Positions 52,004 through 61,054 of a stretch of 64,000 nucleotides of DNA are shown piece after piece. Every line of letters starts with the position of its first letter. Position 1 is the stretch's first letter. The DNA comes from Lachnospiraceae bacterium UBA7093. GTDB lineage: Bacteria; Bacillota; Clostridia; Lachnospirales; Lachnospiraceae. The notes below the pieces were generated by a model that saw nothing but the letters and a program-made list of their open reading frames with translations, was not told where the DNA came from and did not search any database. Where the stretch lies: the NCBI GenBank assembly GCA_002492465.1, contig DKYT01000004.1, positions 62,001 to 126,000 of the forward strand, in the 5' to 3' direction. Position numbers and translations under genes: made by a program.

Positions 52004-54019
52004 ATGAAAAAATACCAAAGACTATTATGCTTTTTATGCGCACTGTTTGTTTTCTTTTCCTCCGCTCCCTGCGTTCATGCAGCAAGCAGCGACAGTGAAA
52101 AGGAAGACAAAACCGCCTCCCCCTACTTTTATGTGGAATCCAAGGAAACTGGCGTCGACTGCTTTCCCTTAAAAAAAACCAGCGTCAATGCCACGATTGA
52201 AGGGGTCGTGGCGGATATTCACGTGCTCCAGACCTATACCAATACCGGCTCTTCCCCCATCAATGCAAATTATGTCTTCCCTGCCTCCACCAAGGTCACC
52301 ATCCACGGCATGGAGATGCGGGTAGGAAATCAGATTGTAACTGCAAAGATCAAGGAGAAGGAAGAAGCAAAACAGGAATTTGAAGCGGCAAAAAGCGAAG
52401 GAAAAAGCGCCTCCATGCTGTCCGAAGAAAGATCCAATGTTTTCACTATGGATGTGGCAAATATTATGCCCGGAGATGAGGTGGTCATCGATCTTCATTA
52501 CACAGAGCTGATCACCCCCACTGAGGGAACCTATCAGTTTGTTTTCCCCACCGTCGCAGGTCCCCGTTATGTCAGCCCCATCAAGGATGACAGCGGAAAC
52601 AGAGACGAATGGACGGCTGCGCCTTATCTTCCTGAAGGAACTGCTGCCTCCGACCAGTACAGCATCAATGTGACCCTTTCCGCAGGCGTACCCATTTCAT
52701 CCCTGTCAAGCAGCTCCCACAAGATCAACATCGATTGGAATGAAAATACCACTGCCACTGTCAGTCTCAGCGATCCCACCGACTACGGCGGAAACCGGGA
52801 TTTTATTCTGGACTATAAGCTCACCGGGGCGGAAATCAGCTCCGGACTGATGCTGGGTCAAAGCGGCGGGGAAAACTTCTTTATGCTGATGGTACAGCCT
52901 CCGGAACGTATTGAAATAACAGAAATTCCTCCCAGAGAGTACATTTTTGTCCTGGACGTATCAGGTTCCATGTCCGGCTTTCCTCTAGATACCGCCAAAG
53001 AGCTGATGAAGAATCTCGTCTCCGACCTGCGGGAAACGGATACCTTTAACCTGATTCTGTTTTCCGGCACCTCCTATCAGATGGCGGAACGTTCTCTCCC
53101 TGCTACCAGAGAAAATATTACCAGTGCCGTGGGATTGATCAGCGAACAAAGCGGCGCAGGGGGAACCGAGCTTTCCTCCGCATTGGAAACGGCAATTAAA
53201 ATTCCCGCCAATGCCGATACCTCCCGCAACATTGTAGTTATTACCGATGGATATATTTCCGGGGAATCAGAGATCTTCCAGATGATTCGTGACAACGTTC
53301 AAAGCGCCGACTTCTTTTCCTTTGGCATCGGCTCCTCTGTGAACCGTTACCTCATCGAAGGAATCGCCCAGATCGGTCAGGGAGAGCCTTTCATTGTTAC
53401 CAAAGCCGAGGAAGCTTCCAAAACTGCAGATCAGTTTAGCGCTTACATTCAGTCCCCTGTTCTGACAGATATTCAGGTTTCCTTTGAAGGCTTTGACACC
53501 TATGATGTGGAGCCCGTGGTTCTTCCTACTCTCTATGCCCAAAAGCCATTGGTTCTCTTAGGAAAATGGCGGGGAGAAGCATCTGGAACCATTCATGTAA
53601 GCGGGAAAACCGGAAACGGAGATTACGCCCAAAGCCTTTCCGTTGCCGATGCCCTCTCCGGCAATCACGATGCCCTTGGTTATCTCTGGGCGCGCAAACG
53701 GGTGGACCGGCTGACAGATTACGGCTTAAATCAGTCCAATCCTGAGGCAAAGGACGAGATTACCCAGATCGGTTTGAATTACCATATGATTACCCCTTAT
53801 ACCTCCTTTATCGCCGTATTAGATGTGGTTCGCAACCCTGAAGGAGAAGGCACAGACGTAAATCAGCCTCTTCCCCTTCCTCTGGGCGTATCCAACCTTG
53901 CCGTTGGCTACAGGGTAGGCTCCGAGCCCGGCGATCTGCTGCTTCTTGCAGGCGCAGCAATCACGATGCTCTCGGCATCGCTCCTTAAACGCTATATCCG
54001 GCGCAGAGGATCCTGCTAA
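52004..54019 (+). CDS. VIT/von Willebrand A surface protein with PEP-CTERM-like sorting tail
   Basis: A 671-residue protein. The ATG at 52004 is set by AGGA and by a clean signal peptide (KKYQR, hydrophobic, cleavage after VHA). The VIT domain (about 45-175, with IEGVVADIHVLQTYTN and YVFPASTKVTIHGMEMR) is followed by a vWA domain with an intact MIDAS, Asp318-x-Ser320-x-Ser322 in VLDVSGSMSG. The C-terminus is SEPG (640-643), a hydrophobic segment (644-661) and basic KRYIRRRGSC, the tripartite pattern of PEP-CTERM sorting signals. The next gene is an exosortase. It should be exported, processed and released or attached at the surface. Third-position C is high compared with the neighbours. Confidence 0.85.
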   Translation: MKKYQRLLCFLCALFVFFSSAPCVHAASSDSEKEDKTASPYFYVESKETGVDCFPLKKTSVNATIEGVVADIHVLQTYTNTGSSPINANYVFPASTKVTIHGMEMRVGNQIVTAKIKEKEEAKQEFEAAKSEGKSASMLSEERSNVFTMDVANIMPGDEVVIDLHYTELITPTEGTYQFVFPTVAGPRYVSPIKDDSGNRDEWTAAPYLPEGTAASDQYSINVTLSAGVPISSLSSSSHKINIDWNENTTATVSLSDPTDYGGNRDFILDYKLTGAEISSGLMLGQSGGENFFMLMVQPPERIEITEIPPREYIFVLDVSGSMSGFPLDTAKELMKNLVSDLRETDTFNLILFSGTSYQMAERSLPATRENITSAVGLISEQSGAGGTELSSALETAIKIPANADTSRNIVVITDGYISGESEIFQMIRDNVQSADFFSFGIGSSVNRYLIEGIAQIGQGEPFIVTKAEEASKTADQFSAYIQSPVLTDIQVSFEGFDTYDVEPVVLPTLYAQKPLVLLGKWRGEASGTIHVSGKTGNGDYAQSLSVADALSGNHDALGYLWARKRVDRLTDYGLNQSNPEAKDEITQIGLNYHMITPYTSFIAVLDVVRNPEGEGTDVNQPLPLPLGVSNLAVGYRVGSEPGDLLLLAGAAITMLSASLLKRYIRRRGSC

Positions 54020-54051
54020 ACACACCACTGTAAAGGAAAGACGGGTTTACT

Positions 54052-54876
54052 ATGATTTCAAAAATAAAAACTGCCGTAAAACAATACTGGTTTCTTTATG
54101 TGTCGACCTTAAGCATCTGCGCAGGACTGAAATACCTCAGCCGGATTTCCGACTGCGATGTTTATCAATGGATACTGACACCCACCGTCCGGTGGGTCAG
54201 TATCCTGTGCGGCATTTCTTTTGAATACCTTCCTCATTCGGGTTATGTAAACCACTTTCATCAGTTTTTGATTGCTCCCCCATGCGCCGGACTTAAGTTT
54301 ATGACCATTGTGTTTCTCATGCTGATTTTCTCCTTCTTACACCAGATCCGGTCTAAAAAGGCTGGCTGGGTATGGTTTTTCTTCAGCGCTGCTTTCACCT
54401 ATGGTTCCACAGTTCTTATAAATGGCATCCGGATTTCCGCTGCCATTTATCTGCCCGGGCTCCTTGAAGACGCCGGGCTTTTAAAGGGATGGCTGAATCC
54501 TGACCGGCTCCATACCCTGATCGGAACCATCGTTTACTTTTCAGCCCTGTGCCTGATCTATCCCCTTGCCTCTGGTTTATGCAAAGATAAATTTGGGCAA
54601 TGGGGTCAAACGTCTCCTGAAACGGCGCATGCGTCTGGGGTTAGACCCTTTGCCCCTGTCTTCTGGTATCTTCTGGTGGTTCTTGCCGTACCCTTTTTTA
54701 CCCGGCTTTTTCGGAATGACTGGAGCGGATTTGGTTCTTATACTATCCTGGTTATTGGCGTATGTACCGTTGTGACAGGCACTACTTGCCTGATTCGCCG
54801 TTTTCAAGGACACACTATGTCAGGGAATACATTTCGGCACGGCATTACCCCAGGCGGAAGGCGGGATGCCCATTGA
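54052..54876 (+). CDS. Exosortase family membrane transpeptidase (resembles exosortase K)
   Basis: A 274-residue protein with about eight hydrophobic segments. The exosortase/archaeosortase triad is present in the right order: Cys78 in IAPPCAGLKFM, Arg127 in INGIRISAAIYLP and His154 in DRLHTLIGTIVYF. These enzymes cut C-terminal PEP-CTERM-type tails in the membrane. From memory it resembles the small single-target type called exosortase K; a model search would decide. It is 32 bp after the VIT/vWA gene, its probable only substrate. The C-terminal 40 residues are basic. Confidence 0.82.
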   Translation: MISKIKTAVKQYWFLYVSTLSICAGLKYLSRISDCDVYQWILTPTVRWVSILCGISFEYLPHSGYVNHFHQFLIAPPCAGLKFMTIVFLMLIFSFLHQIRSKKAGWVWFFFSAAFTYGSTVLINGIRISAAIYLPGLLEDAGLLKGWLNPDRLHTLIGTIVYFSALCLIYPLASGLCKDKFGQWGQTSPETAHASGVRPFAPVFWYLLVVLAVPFFTRLFRNDWSGFGSYTILVIGVCTVVTGTTCLIRRFQGHTMSGNTFRHGITPGGRRDAH

Positions 54877-54906
54877 CACATATGCTGTAATCATTTCAAA
54901 AATTTC

Positions 54907-54935
54907 TTGACAAAGCGGAAAAGGACTACTAAGAT
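54907..54935 (+). promoter_or_regulatory. Promoter of the valS T-box transcript
   Basis: TTGACA (54907-54912), a 17-bp spacer and TAAGAT (54930-54935). It starts the long leader of valS. It is the only feature between the exosortase gene and the T-box. Confidence 0.6.
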
Positions 54936-54944
54936 GAAAATAAC

Positions 54945-55228
54945 GAAATTACAAAGGCAATGAAAAAGAGGAGTACGTATATCCTGCCTGCCAGAGAAGA
55001 AACCCTGCGCCATAACCAATGTAAGGCACAGTGCTGAAAGGTTTCAAGGATGGGGAATACGGAAGGTAGCTTTGGAGCCGGAGAGCCGAACATCAGTAAG
55101 CGCTCACGATTTATCCCCGTTAACGGATAGGATTTTGAAGGAAATCCCATAAGCGATAAACGAAGGTGGTACCGCGTAACCGATAGGATGCGCCCTTTGC
55201 AGACAGAAGATCTGCAGAGGGTATTTTT
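54945..55228 (+). ncRNA. T-box leader controlling valS, with terminator
   Basis: The T-box sequence GAAGGTGGTACCGCG is at 55162-55176. A stem I region begins near GGCAATGAAAAAGAGGAGTA (54957-54976), and GTA at 55066-55068, followed by GC before TTTGGAGC, is the best valine specifier. CCCTTTGCAGA (55193-55203) pairs with TCTGCAGAGGG (55211-55221) and is followed by a T run ending at 55228: the terminator. Uncharged tRNA-Val would prevent termination and induce valS. This accounts for the whole gap of 372 bp. Confidence 0.92.
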
Positions 55229-55248
55229 TATGCCAAAGGAGAACTGTT

Positions 55249-57909
55249 ATGAGCAAGGAACTTGCAAAAACCTACGATCCGAAAGGGATTGAGGACAGAA
55301 TTTATGAAAAATGGATGGAGAAGAAATATTTTCATGCAGAAGTGGATCATTCCAAGACACCTTTTACCATTGTGATACCGCCTCCAAATATTACAGGGCA
55401 GCTGCACATGGGACATGCGCTGGATAATACCATGCAGGATATTTTGATCCGTTTTAAAAGGATGCAGGGATATAATGCCCTGTGGCAGCCGGGAACCGAT
55501 CATGCCAGCATTGCGACGGAGGTTAAGATCATTGAAAAGCTGAAAGAAGAGGGTGTCAGCAAGGAGGATCTGGGAAGAGAGGGCTTTCTGGAGCGTGCCT
55601 GGGACTGGAAGAAGGAGTACGGCGGACGCATTATCAGTCAGCTAAAGAAGATGGGTTCCTCCTGCGATTGGGACAGGGAGCGCTTTACCATGGACGAGGG
55701 CTGCAACCAGGCGGTAACGGAAGTCTTCTGCAAAATGCATGAAAAGGGATGGATTTATAAAGGAAGCCGGATTATCAACTGGTGTCCTGTGTGCAATACC
55801 TCCATATCCGACGCCGAGGTAGAATACACGGAGCAGGCAGGTCATTTCTGGCACATTAAGTATCCGGTAATTGAGGAGGACGGCATTGTAAGCACTACAA
55901 GATTTGTAGAGTTTGCCACCACCAGACCGGAAACCATGCTGGGAGATACGGCGGTGGCGGTAAATCCGGAGGACGACAGATACCGGGATATCATTGGAAA
56001 GAAATTGATGCTTCCCATCGTAAACAGGGAAATTCCGGTGGTGGCGGATTCCTACGTGGATATGGAATTCGGAACCGGCGTAGTTAAGATTACACCGGCA
56101 CACGACCCTAACGACTTTGAAGTTGGAAAACGTCATAATCTGCCGGAGATCAATATTTTAAACGATGATGCAACCATCAATGAAAACGGTGGAAAATACT
56201 GCGGGATGGACCGCTACGAGGCGCGGACTGCCATTGTAAAGGAACTGGAGGAAATGGGGCTTTTGGTGAGAATAGAGGACTATTCCCACAATGTAGGCAC
56301 CCATGACCGCTGCAAGACCACCATTGAGCCTATGATCAAGCAGCAGTGGTTCGTAAAAATGGACGAATTGATCAAGCCTGCGGTGGAAGCGGTAAAGAAT
56401 GGGGACATTCAGCTGATTCCCAAGCGGATGGAAAAGACCTACTTTAACTGGACGGATCATATCAGGGACTGGTGTATTTCAAGGCAGCTTTGGTGGGGAC
56501 ACAGAATTCCGGCTTATTATTGCGACGAGTGCGGTGAGATTGTGGTAAGCCCTCAGGCGCCGGAGATATGCCCTAAATGCGGGGCAAAGCATTTTACCCA
56601 GGATCCGGATACCCTGGACACATGGTTTTCTTCCGCGCTGTGGCCTTTTTCTACTTTGGGATGGCCCAAGCAGACGGAGGATCTGAAATATTTTTATCCT
56701 ACAGACGTTTTGGTGACAGGTTATGATATTATCTTTTTCTGGGTAATCCGCATGATCTTTTCCGGTTACGAGCAGATGGGGGAGAAGCCTTTTAAGACGG
56801 TTCTGTTCCACGGGCTGGTGAGGGATTCCCAGGGGCGGAAGATGAGCAAGTCGTTAGGAAACGGCATCGATCCCCTTGAGATCATCGACCAATATGGAGC
56901 GGACGCCCTTCGCCTTACCCTGATTACAGGAAATGCGCCGGGAAACGATATGCGTTTCTATTATGAAAGAGTGGAGGCAAGCAGAAACTTTGCCAATAAG
57001 ATCTGGAATGCTTCCCGTTTCATTATGATGAATATGCCGGAGGAAGGATTAGAGGTTCAGGATCCTTCCCTGGAGCCGGTGGACAAATGGATCCTTTCCA
57101 AGCTGAACACCCTGATCAGGGATGTGACGGATAATATGGAAAGCTTTGAACTGGGTATTGCGGTGCAGAAGGTTTACGATTTTATCTGGGACGAATTTTG
57201 CGACTGGTACATTGAGATGGTAAAACCCCGTCTCTACAATTCCAATGATAAGGACAGCCAGGAGGCGGCGCTTTGGACCTTGCAGACAGTACTGATTCAC
57301 AGCTTAAAGCTGCTGCATCCCTATATGCCTTTTATCACAGAGGAAATCTTCTGTACCCTTCAGTCCCAAGAGGAATCCATTATGATCTCAAAGTGGCCGG
57401 AGTATCGGGAGAGCTGGCATTTTGCCCAGGAAGAAAAAGACATTGAGATCATAAAGGAGGCGGTAAGAGGTATTCGGAACATCCGCACGGAAATGAATGT
57501 TGCTCCCGGCAGAAAGGCGCAGGTATATGTTGTAAGTGAAAAGGAAGACATCGTCAACGCCTTTACAGAAGGAAAACTGTTCTTTGGAACCTTAGCGTAT
57601 GCTTCTGAAGTTACCGTTCAGAGCAATAAAGAGGGAATCGGCGAGGATGCGGTGTCGGTGGTGATAGCCAATGCCACTCTTTATATTCCTTTTGCAGAAC
57701 TAGTGGATATCGGACAGGAGATCGAACGGCTCCAGAAGGAAGAAAAAAGGCTTACCGGAGAACTTGCACGGGTAAACGGCATGTTGAACAACGAGAGATT
57801 TATGTCCAAGGCACCGGAAGCAAAGATTGCCGAGGAAAGAGAAAAGCTTTTGAAATATACGCAGATGATGGAACAGGTAAAAATGCGCCTGTCACAACTG
57901 CAAAAATAA
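55249..57909 (+). CDS. valS: Valyl-tRNA synthetase
   Basis: An 886-residue class I synthetase with AAAGGAG before the ATG. HIGH-type motif PPPNITGQLHMGHAL (45-59), KMSKS motif GRKMSKSLGNG (near 525), the editing domain between (FATTRPETMLGDTAV), zinc-binding Cys pairs (DECGEIVVSPQAPEICPKCG) and the C-terminal coiled coil (LQKEEKRLTGELARVNGML). It charges tRNA-Val. The T-box above supports the amino-acid identity. Confidence 0.97.
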   Translation: MSKELAKTYDPKGIEDRIYEKWMEKKYFHAEVDHSKTPFTIVIPPPNITGQLHMGHALDNTMQDILIRFKRMQGYNALWQPGTDHASIATEVKIIEKLKEEGVSKEDLGREGFLERAWDWKKEYGGRIISQLKKMGSSCDWDRERFTMDEGCNQAVTEVFCKMHEKGWIYKGSRIINWCPVCNTSISDAEVEYTEQAGHFWHIKYPVIEEDGIVSTTRFVEFATTRPETMLGDTAVAVNPEDDRYRDIIGKKLMLPIVNREIPVVADSYVDMEFGTGVVKITPAHDPNDFEVGKRHNLPEINILNDDATINENGGKYCGMDRYEARTAIVKELEEMGLLVRIEDYSHNVGTHDRCKTTIEPMIKQQWFVKMDELIKPAVEAVKNGDIQLIPKRMEKTYFNWTDHIRDWCISRQLWWGHRIPAYYCDECGEIVVSPQAPEICPKCGAKHFTQDPDTLDTWFSSALWPFSTLGWPKQTEDLKYFYPTDVLVTGYDIIFFWVIRMIFSGYEQMGEKPFKTVLFHGLVRDSQGRKMSKSLGNGIDPLEIIDQYGADALRLTLITGNAPGNDMRFYYERVEASRNFANKIWNASRFIMMNMPEEGLEVQDPSLEPVDKWILSKLNTLIRDVTDNMESFELGIAVQKVYDFIWDEFCDWYIEMVKPRLYNSNDKDSQEAALWTLQTVLIHSLKLLHPYMPFITEEIFCTLQSQEESIMISKWPEYRESWHFAQEEKDIEIIKEAVRGIRNIRTEMNVAPGRKAQVYVVSEKEDIVNAFTEGKLFFGTLAYASEVTVQSNKEGIGEDAVSVVIANATLYIPFAELVDIGQEIERLQKEEKRLTGELARVNGMLNNERFMSKAPEAKIAEEREKLLKYTQMMEQVKMRLSQLQK

Positions 57910-57920
57910 CAAACAAAGGA

Positions 57921-57956
57921 AAGAACCATAGTCACGAAAGGATTATGGTTCTTTTA
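57921..57956 (+). terminator. Terminator after valS
   Basis: AAGAACCATA (57921-57930) pairs with TATGGTTCTT (57944-57953), followed by TT. Confidence 0.8.
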
Positions 57957-57978
57957 TCTCAGAAGGCGTAGTTAGGGT

Positions 57979-58008
57979 TTGCAATATGCATAGCATTGAT
58001 GGTACAAT
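57979..58008 (+). promoter_or_regulatory. Promoter before the FapA gene
   Basis: TTGCAA (57979-57984), an 18-bp spacer and TACAAT (58003-58008) with TGG before it. It lies 25 bp before the ATG at 58033. Confidence 0.55.
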
Positions 58009-58032
58009 AAAGCAGAGAAGGGAGGGCAACGG

Positions 58033-59610
58033 ATGGGCAGTGACAAAGAATTTATATCGGAAGAAGAAATAGCGGAATTACGCAGGGAGATGGAAGAACT
58101 GATTATTGATGAAGGCGGAACGCTGCCAGAGCGTGGGGAGCCGTCAGCCGAGCCGTCCCCGGAGGGACAGATCCTGAGCGATTTGATAGAGGAAACGGAA
58201 CTGGGAGAGCCTTTGGGTGTGGAAGAAAACGGCTCCTATATCAAAATTGCAGAAGATGATATGAGCGTATGGATGTATCTGACTGTGCCTGATGCCAGAA
58301 AAGAAAGATATACCATGGAGGAACTCACAGGTTTTCTTGAAAGCCAGGGAATAACTACCGGATATCACCATTCCAATCTGGCTGCAATGATCAAAAAAAA
58401 GGTGTACGAGCGTGAAATTCTGGTGGCAAAGGGACAGCCGGCGCTGGAAGGACACGACGGCTTTTTTGAATACAAATTTGATCCTGACCAGCATCGTGCT
58501 CCTAAGGTGCTGGAGGATGGAAGTGTGGATTACACCAGTATGAGCGTTCTCCAGAATGTGCGAAAGGGAGATGTAGTGGCAATCTATCATCATGCCCAGG
58601 AGGGACAGGACGGATATGATGTAAGAGGAAAGATTTTGCAGGCAAGAAAAGTGAAGGACATACCGCCCCTTAGAGGGCAGGCGGTTTATAACGGAGACGA
58701 TCCTGATGTTTACCTTGCCCAGAAGGACGGAAAAATTGAACTCAGGGACAACAAGATAGATATTCAGTCCCTTCATGAGATTACCGGAGACGTTACTTTG
58801 ATTACCGGAAAGATAGAATTCTTTGGAGATATTGTAATCAGCGGAAATGTAGAAGCGGGAGTTGTGATCCGTGCCGGAAGAAATCTTGAAATCAACGGCA
58901 CTGCGGAAGCGGTAGATTTGTTTGCCGGCGGCGATATCGTTTTGAGAAAAGGCATCCAGGGCGCGCAGCGTGCAAAGGTTTCGGCAAGAGGCAGTGTTTT
59001 TGCTGATTTTATTGAACATTCGGTGGTAACGGCAGGCGGAAACGTGCAGGCAAATACGATCCTCAATTCCAGAATTTCAGCCGACGGCAAAGTGACTGTG
59101 ACAGGGAAAAAGGGAGCCATCATCGGCGGTTATACCCATGCCATGATGGGGATTGAGGCAACCGAAATCGGGAATCCGGCGGAAATAAGGACAATGGTTC
59201 ATATCGGGGCTGAGAAAGATGTTTATACAAGGCTGCAGGATGTCAGGGAGGTCGAGGCAACAAAAAAGGAAGAGCTGGACGAGGCGTCTGATAAGTTATC
59301 TGAACTCTTGCGGAAAAAGAAGGTGGCGAACGGTAAAATTCCGGAGATTATGGAAGGACGCATAAAGGATCTGGAAGCAAAGGTCAAAACTTTAAAGCAG
59401 GAGGTTGAGGAAAACAGGGAAGAGAGGAAAAAATGCGAGGTTACGATCATACAGGGGAAGGATGCAGAGGTCATTGTCAACGGAAACGTCTACCGTGGAA
59501 CGGTGGTATGCCTTGCACAGCAGCAGATGCCCGTGGAACGCAGCACCTGTTTTATGAAATATTTCAATGACAGAGGCGTGATCGAAAGCAGCGTTATCGC
59601 TTACTCGTAA
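58033..59610 (+). CDS. FapA / DUF342 family protein
   Basis: A 525-residue protein with GGGAGGG before the ATG. After an acidic N-terminus (1-60) comes the DUF342 N-terminal region (AMIKKKVYEREILVAKGQPALEGHDG, near 120), then a parallel beta-helix of repeated Gly-containing units (about 245-385: GDVTLITGKIEFFGDIVISGNVEAG... and VVIRAGRNLEING), and a coiled coil (about 400-465). DUF342/FapA proteins often occur near motility or envelope genes; the molecular role is unclear. The repeats are hallmark and identity is fairly sure. Confidence 0.88.
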   Translation: MGSDKEFISEEEIAELRREMEELIIDEGGTLPERGEPSAEPSPEGQILSDLIEETELGEPLGVEENGSYIKIAEDDMSVWMYLTVPDARKERYTMEELTGFLESQGITTGYHHSNLAAMIKKKVYEREILVAKGQPALEGHDGFFEYKFDPDQHRAPKVLEDGSVDYTSMSVLQNVRKGDVVAIYHHAQEGQDGYDVRGKILQARKVKDIPPLRGQAVYNGDDPDVYLAQKDGKIELRDNKIDIQSLHEITGDVTLITGKIEFFGDIVISGNVEAGVVIRAGRNLEINGTAEAVDLFAGGDIVLRKGIQGAQRAKVSARGSVFADFIEHSVVTAGGNVQANTILNSRISADGKVTVTGKKGAIIGGYTHAMMGIEATEIGNPAEIRTMVHIGAEKDVYTRLQDVREVEATKKEELDEASDKLSELLRKKKVANGKIPEIMEGRIKDLEAKVKTLKQEVEENREERKKCEVTIIQGKDAEVIVNGNVYRGTVVCLAQQQMPVERSTCFMKYFNDRGVIESSVIAYS

Positions 59611-59617
59611 AAACCAT

Positions 59618-60910
59618 ATGAGAACATATAAAGAAGTAGAGCAATATATTCTTGATATTCCTAAGTTTGCAGGAAAAAACACCCTGAAGGACACGGCGGA
59701 GTTGCTTAAGCGGCTTACCGGAGGAAGGGTCAGAAGCAGGATTATTCATGTTGCGGGCACAAACGGAAAAGGTTCCGTTTGTGCTTACTTGCGTTCTGTG
59801 CTTTTAGAGAGCGGCTGTAGCGTGGGGATGTTCACTTCCCCCCATCTGGAGTCCATGCGGGAGCGGATCTGTCTGGGAAACGAAATGATTTCCCAGGAGG
59901 AATTCGTTAAGGCGTTTCTAAAAGTAAAAGAGGGCATAAAGGGGGAAAACCATCCTTCTTTTTTTGAGTACCTTTTTTTGATGGCAATGGTGTATTTTCA
60001 GGAAAAGAATCCCGACTATGTGATTCTGGAAACGGGACTTGGGGGAAGGCTGGATGCAACCAACTGCATTGAAAAACCTGCCGTATGCGTTATCACGGAG
60101 ATCGGATACGATCATATGCAGTATTTGGGGGAAAGCCTTTCGGAGATTGCGGCTGAGAAAGCGGGGATTATAAAAGAAGGCGTGCCGGTTGTGTTTGCCG
60201 ACAAGCGCAGGGAGAGTACGGAGGTTTTGGCTGAATATGCCAAAAAAGCACAGAGCCCCGCGATTATAATCGGAAAAAACAATATTTTGCATGTGAATAT
60301 AAATCATAAAACCATTGATTTTTCCCTTCATACTGGTTATTATAATTATGTTAGCCTTTTGCTTCAGACAACGGCGCTGTATCAGACGGAAAATGCATCA
60401 CTTGCCGTTGCGGCGTTGGAAGTGCTGGAGGATGCAAGGATTACAGAGGAATCCATTCGGGACGGCTTGCGGTGTGCGTTTTGGCCGGGAAGGATGGAGG
60501 AAGCGCTGCCGGGGATTTACCTGGATGGGGCGCATAATGAAGATGGAATAGAGGCATTTTTGAACACGGTCAAAAATGACGGCTGTAAAGGGAAAAGGTT
60601 TTTACTGTTTGGAGTTGTCCGGGACAAGCGTTACGATAGAATGATTCAGAAGATCACGGAATCCGGGCTTTTTGAGGAGACAGCAGTCACAATTTTGGAA
60701 ACGGATCGGAGTGCGTCCATAGATGAACTGAAAACAATTTGGGAGCAATATACCGGAGTCAGGTACAGCTTTTACGAAAGCGCCCGGGAAGGGTATGAGC
60801 ATTTAACGGCTTTGAAAGGAAGCCGGGATGCGGTTTATATTGCCGGCTCGATATATTTGATAGGACAAATGAAGTCCCTGATGAGGAGAAAACAGGATGA
60901 TCGATTTTGA
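59618..60910 (+). CDS. folC: Folylpolyglutamate synthase / dihydrofolate synthase
   Basis: A 430-residue Mur-ligase-type enzyme. P-loop VAGTNGKGSVCAYL (near 45-58), TSPHLESMRERI, ETGLGGRLDATN and the C-terminal LDGAHNEDGIEAF all match FolC. It adds glutamate to folates. It starts 8 bp after the FapA gene and its end overlaps a small gene (ATG at 60897). Confidence 0.94.
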   Translation: MRTYKEVEQYILDIPKFAGKNTLKDTAELLKRLTGGRVRSRIIHVAGTNGKGSVCAYLRSVLLESGCSVGMFTSPHLESMRERICLGNEMISQEEFVKAFLKVKEGIKGENHPSFFEYLFLMAMVYFQEKNPDYVILETGLGGRLDATNCIEKPAVCVITEIGYDHMQYLGESLSEIAAEKAGIIKEGVPVVFADKRRESTEVLAEYAKKAQSPAIIIGKNNILHVNINHKTIDFSLHTGYYNYVSLLLQTTALYQTENASLAVAALEVLEDARITEESIRDGLRCAFWPGRMEEALPGIYLDGAHNEDGIEAFLNTVKNDGCKGKRFLLFGVVRDKRYDRMIQKITESGLFEETAVTILETDRSASIDELKTIWEQYTGVRYSFYESAREGYEHLTALKGSRDAVYIAGSIYLIGQMKSLMRRKQDDRF

Positions 60911-61043
60911 AGAGGAGTTAAAGAAATTCCATCCCAGCCTCGAAGTGGAGGATGCGGAAGAAGCGATATACAACCAGGATTTAACGGATATGGCGGATTT
61001 GCTGATTAAGATGCTGGATAAAACGAAAACGGAAGAAGAATAA
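60897..61043 (+). CDS. Small acidic protein overlapping the folC end
   Basis: A 48-residue protein in another frame from folC, starting ATG ATC GAT TTT GAA at 60897 and ending TAA at 61041-61043. The start is 14 bases before the folC stop and the ribosome site AGGAG-like GAGAAAACAGG lies in folC. It is acidic and helical (FEEELKKFHPSLEVEDAEEAIYNQD, then DMADLLIKML). No domain is known to me, but the frame fills the gap exactly and is bounded by real genes on both sides, so it is probably translated. Confidence 0.6.
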   Translation: MIDFEEELKKFHPSLEVEDAEEAIYNQDLTDMADLLIKMLDKTKTEEE

Positions 61044-61054
61044 GGAGAAGCGGC

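Noticed and set aside
58144..59019. Minus-strand frame of 291 codons opposite the FapA gene
   Set aside because: Antisense to conserved beta-helix repeats; no domain or start signal.
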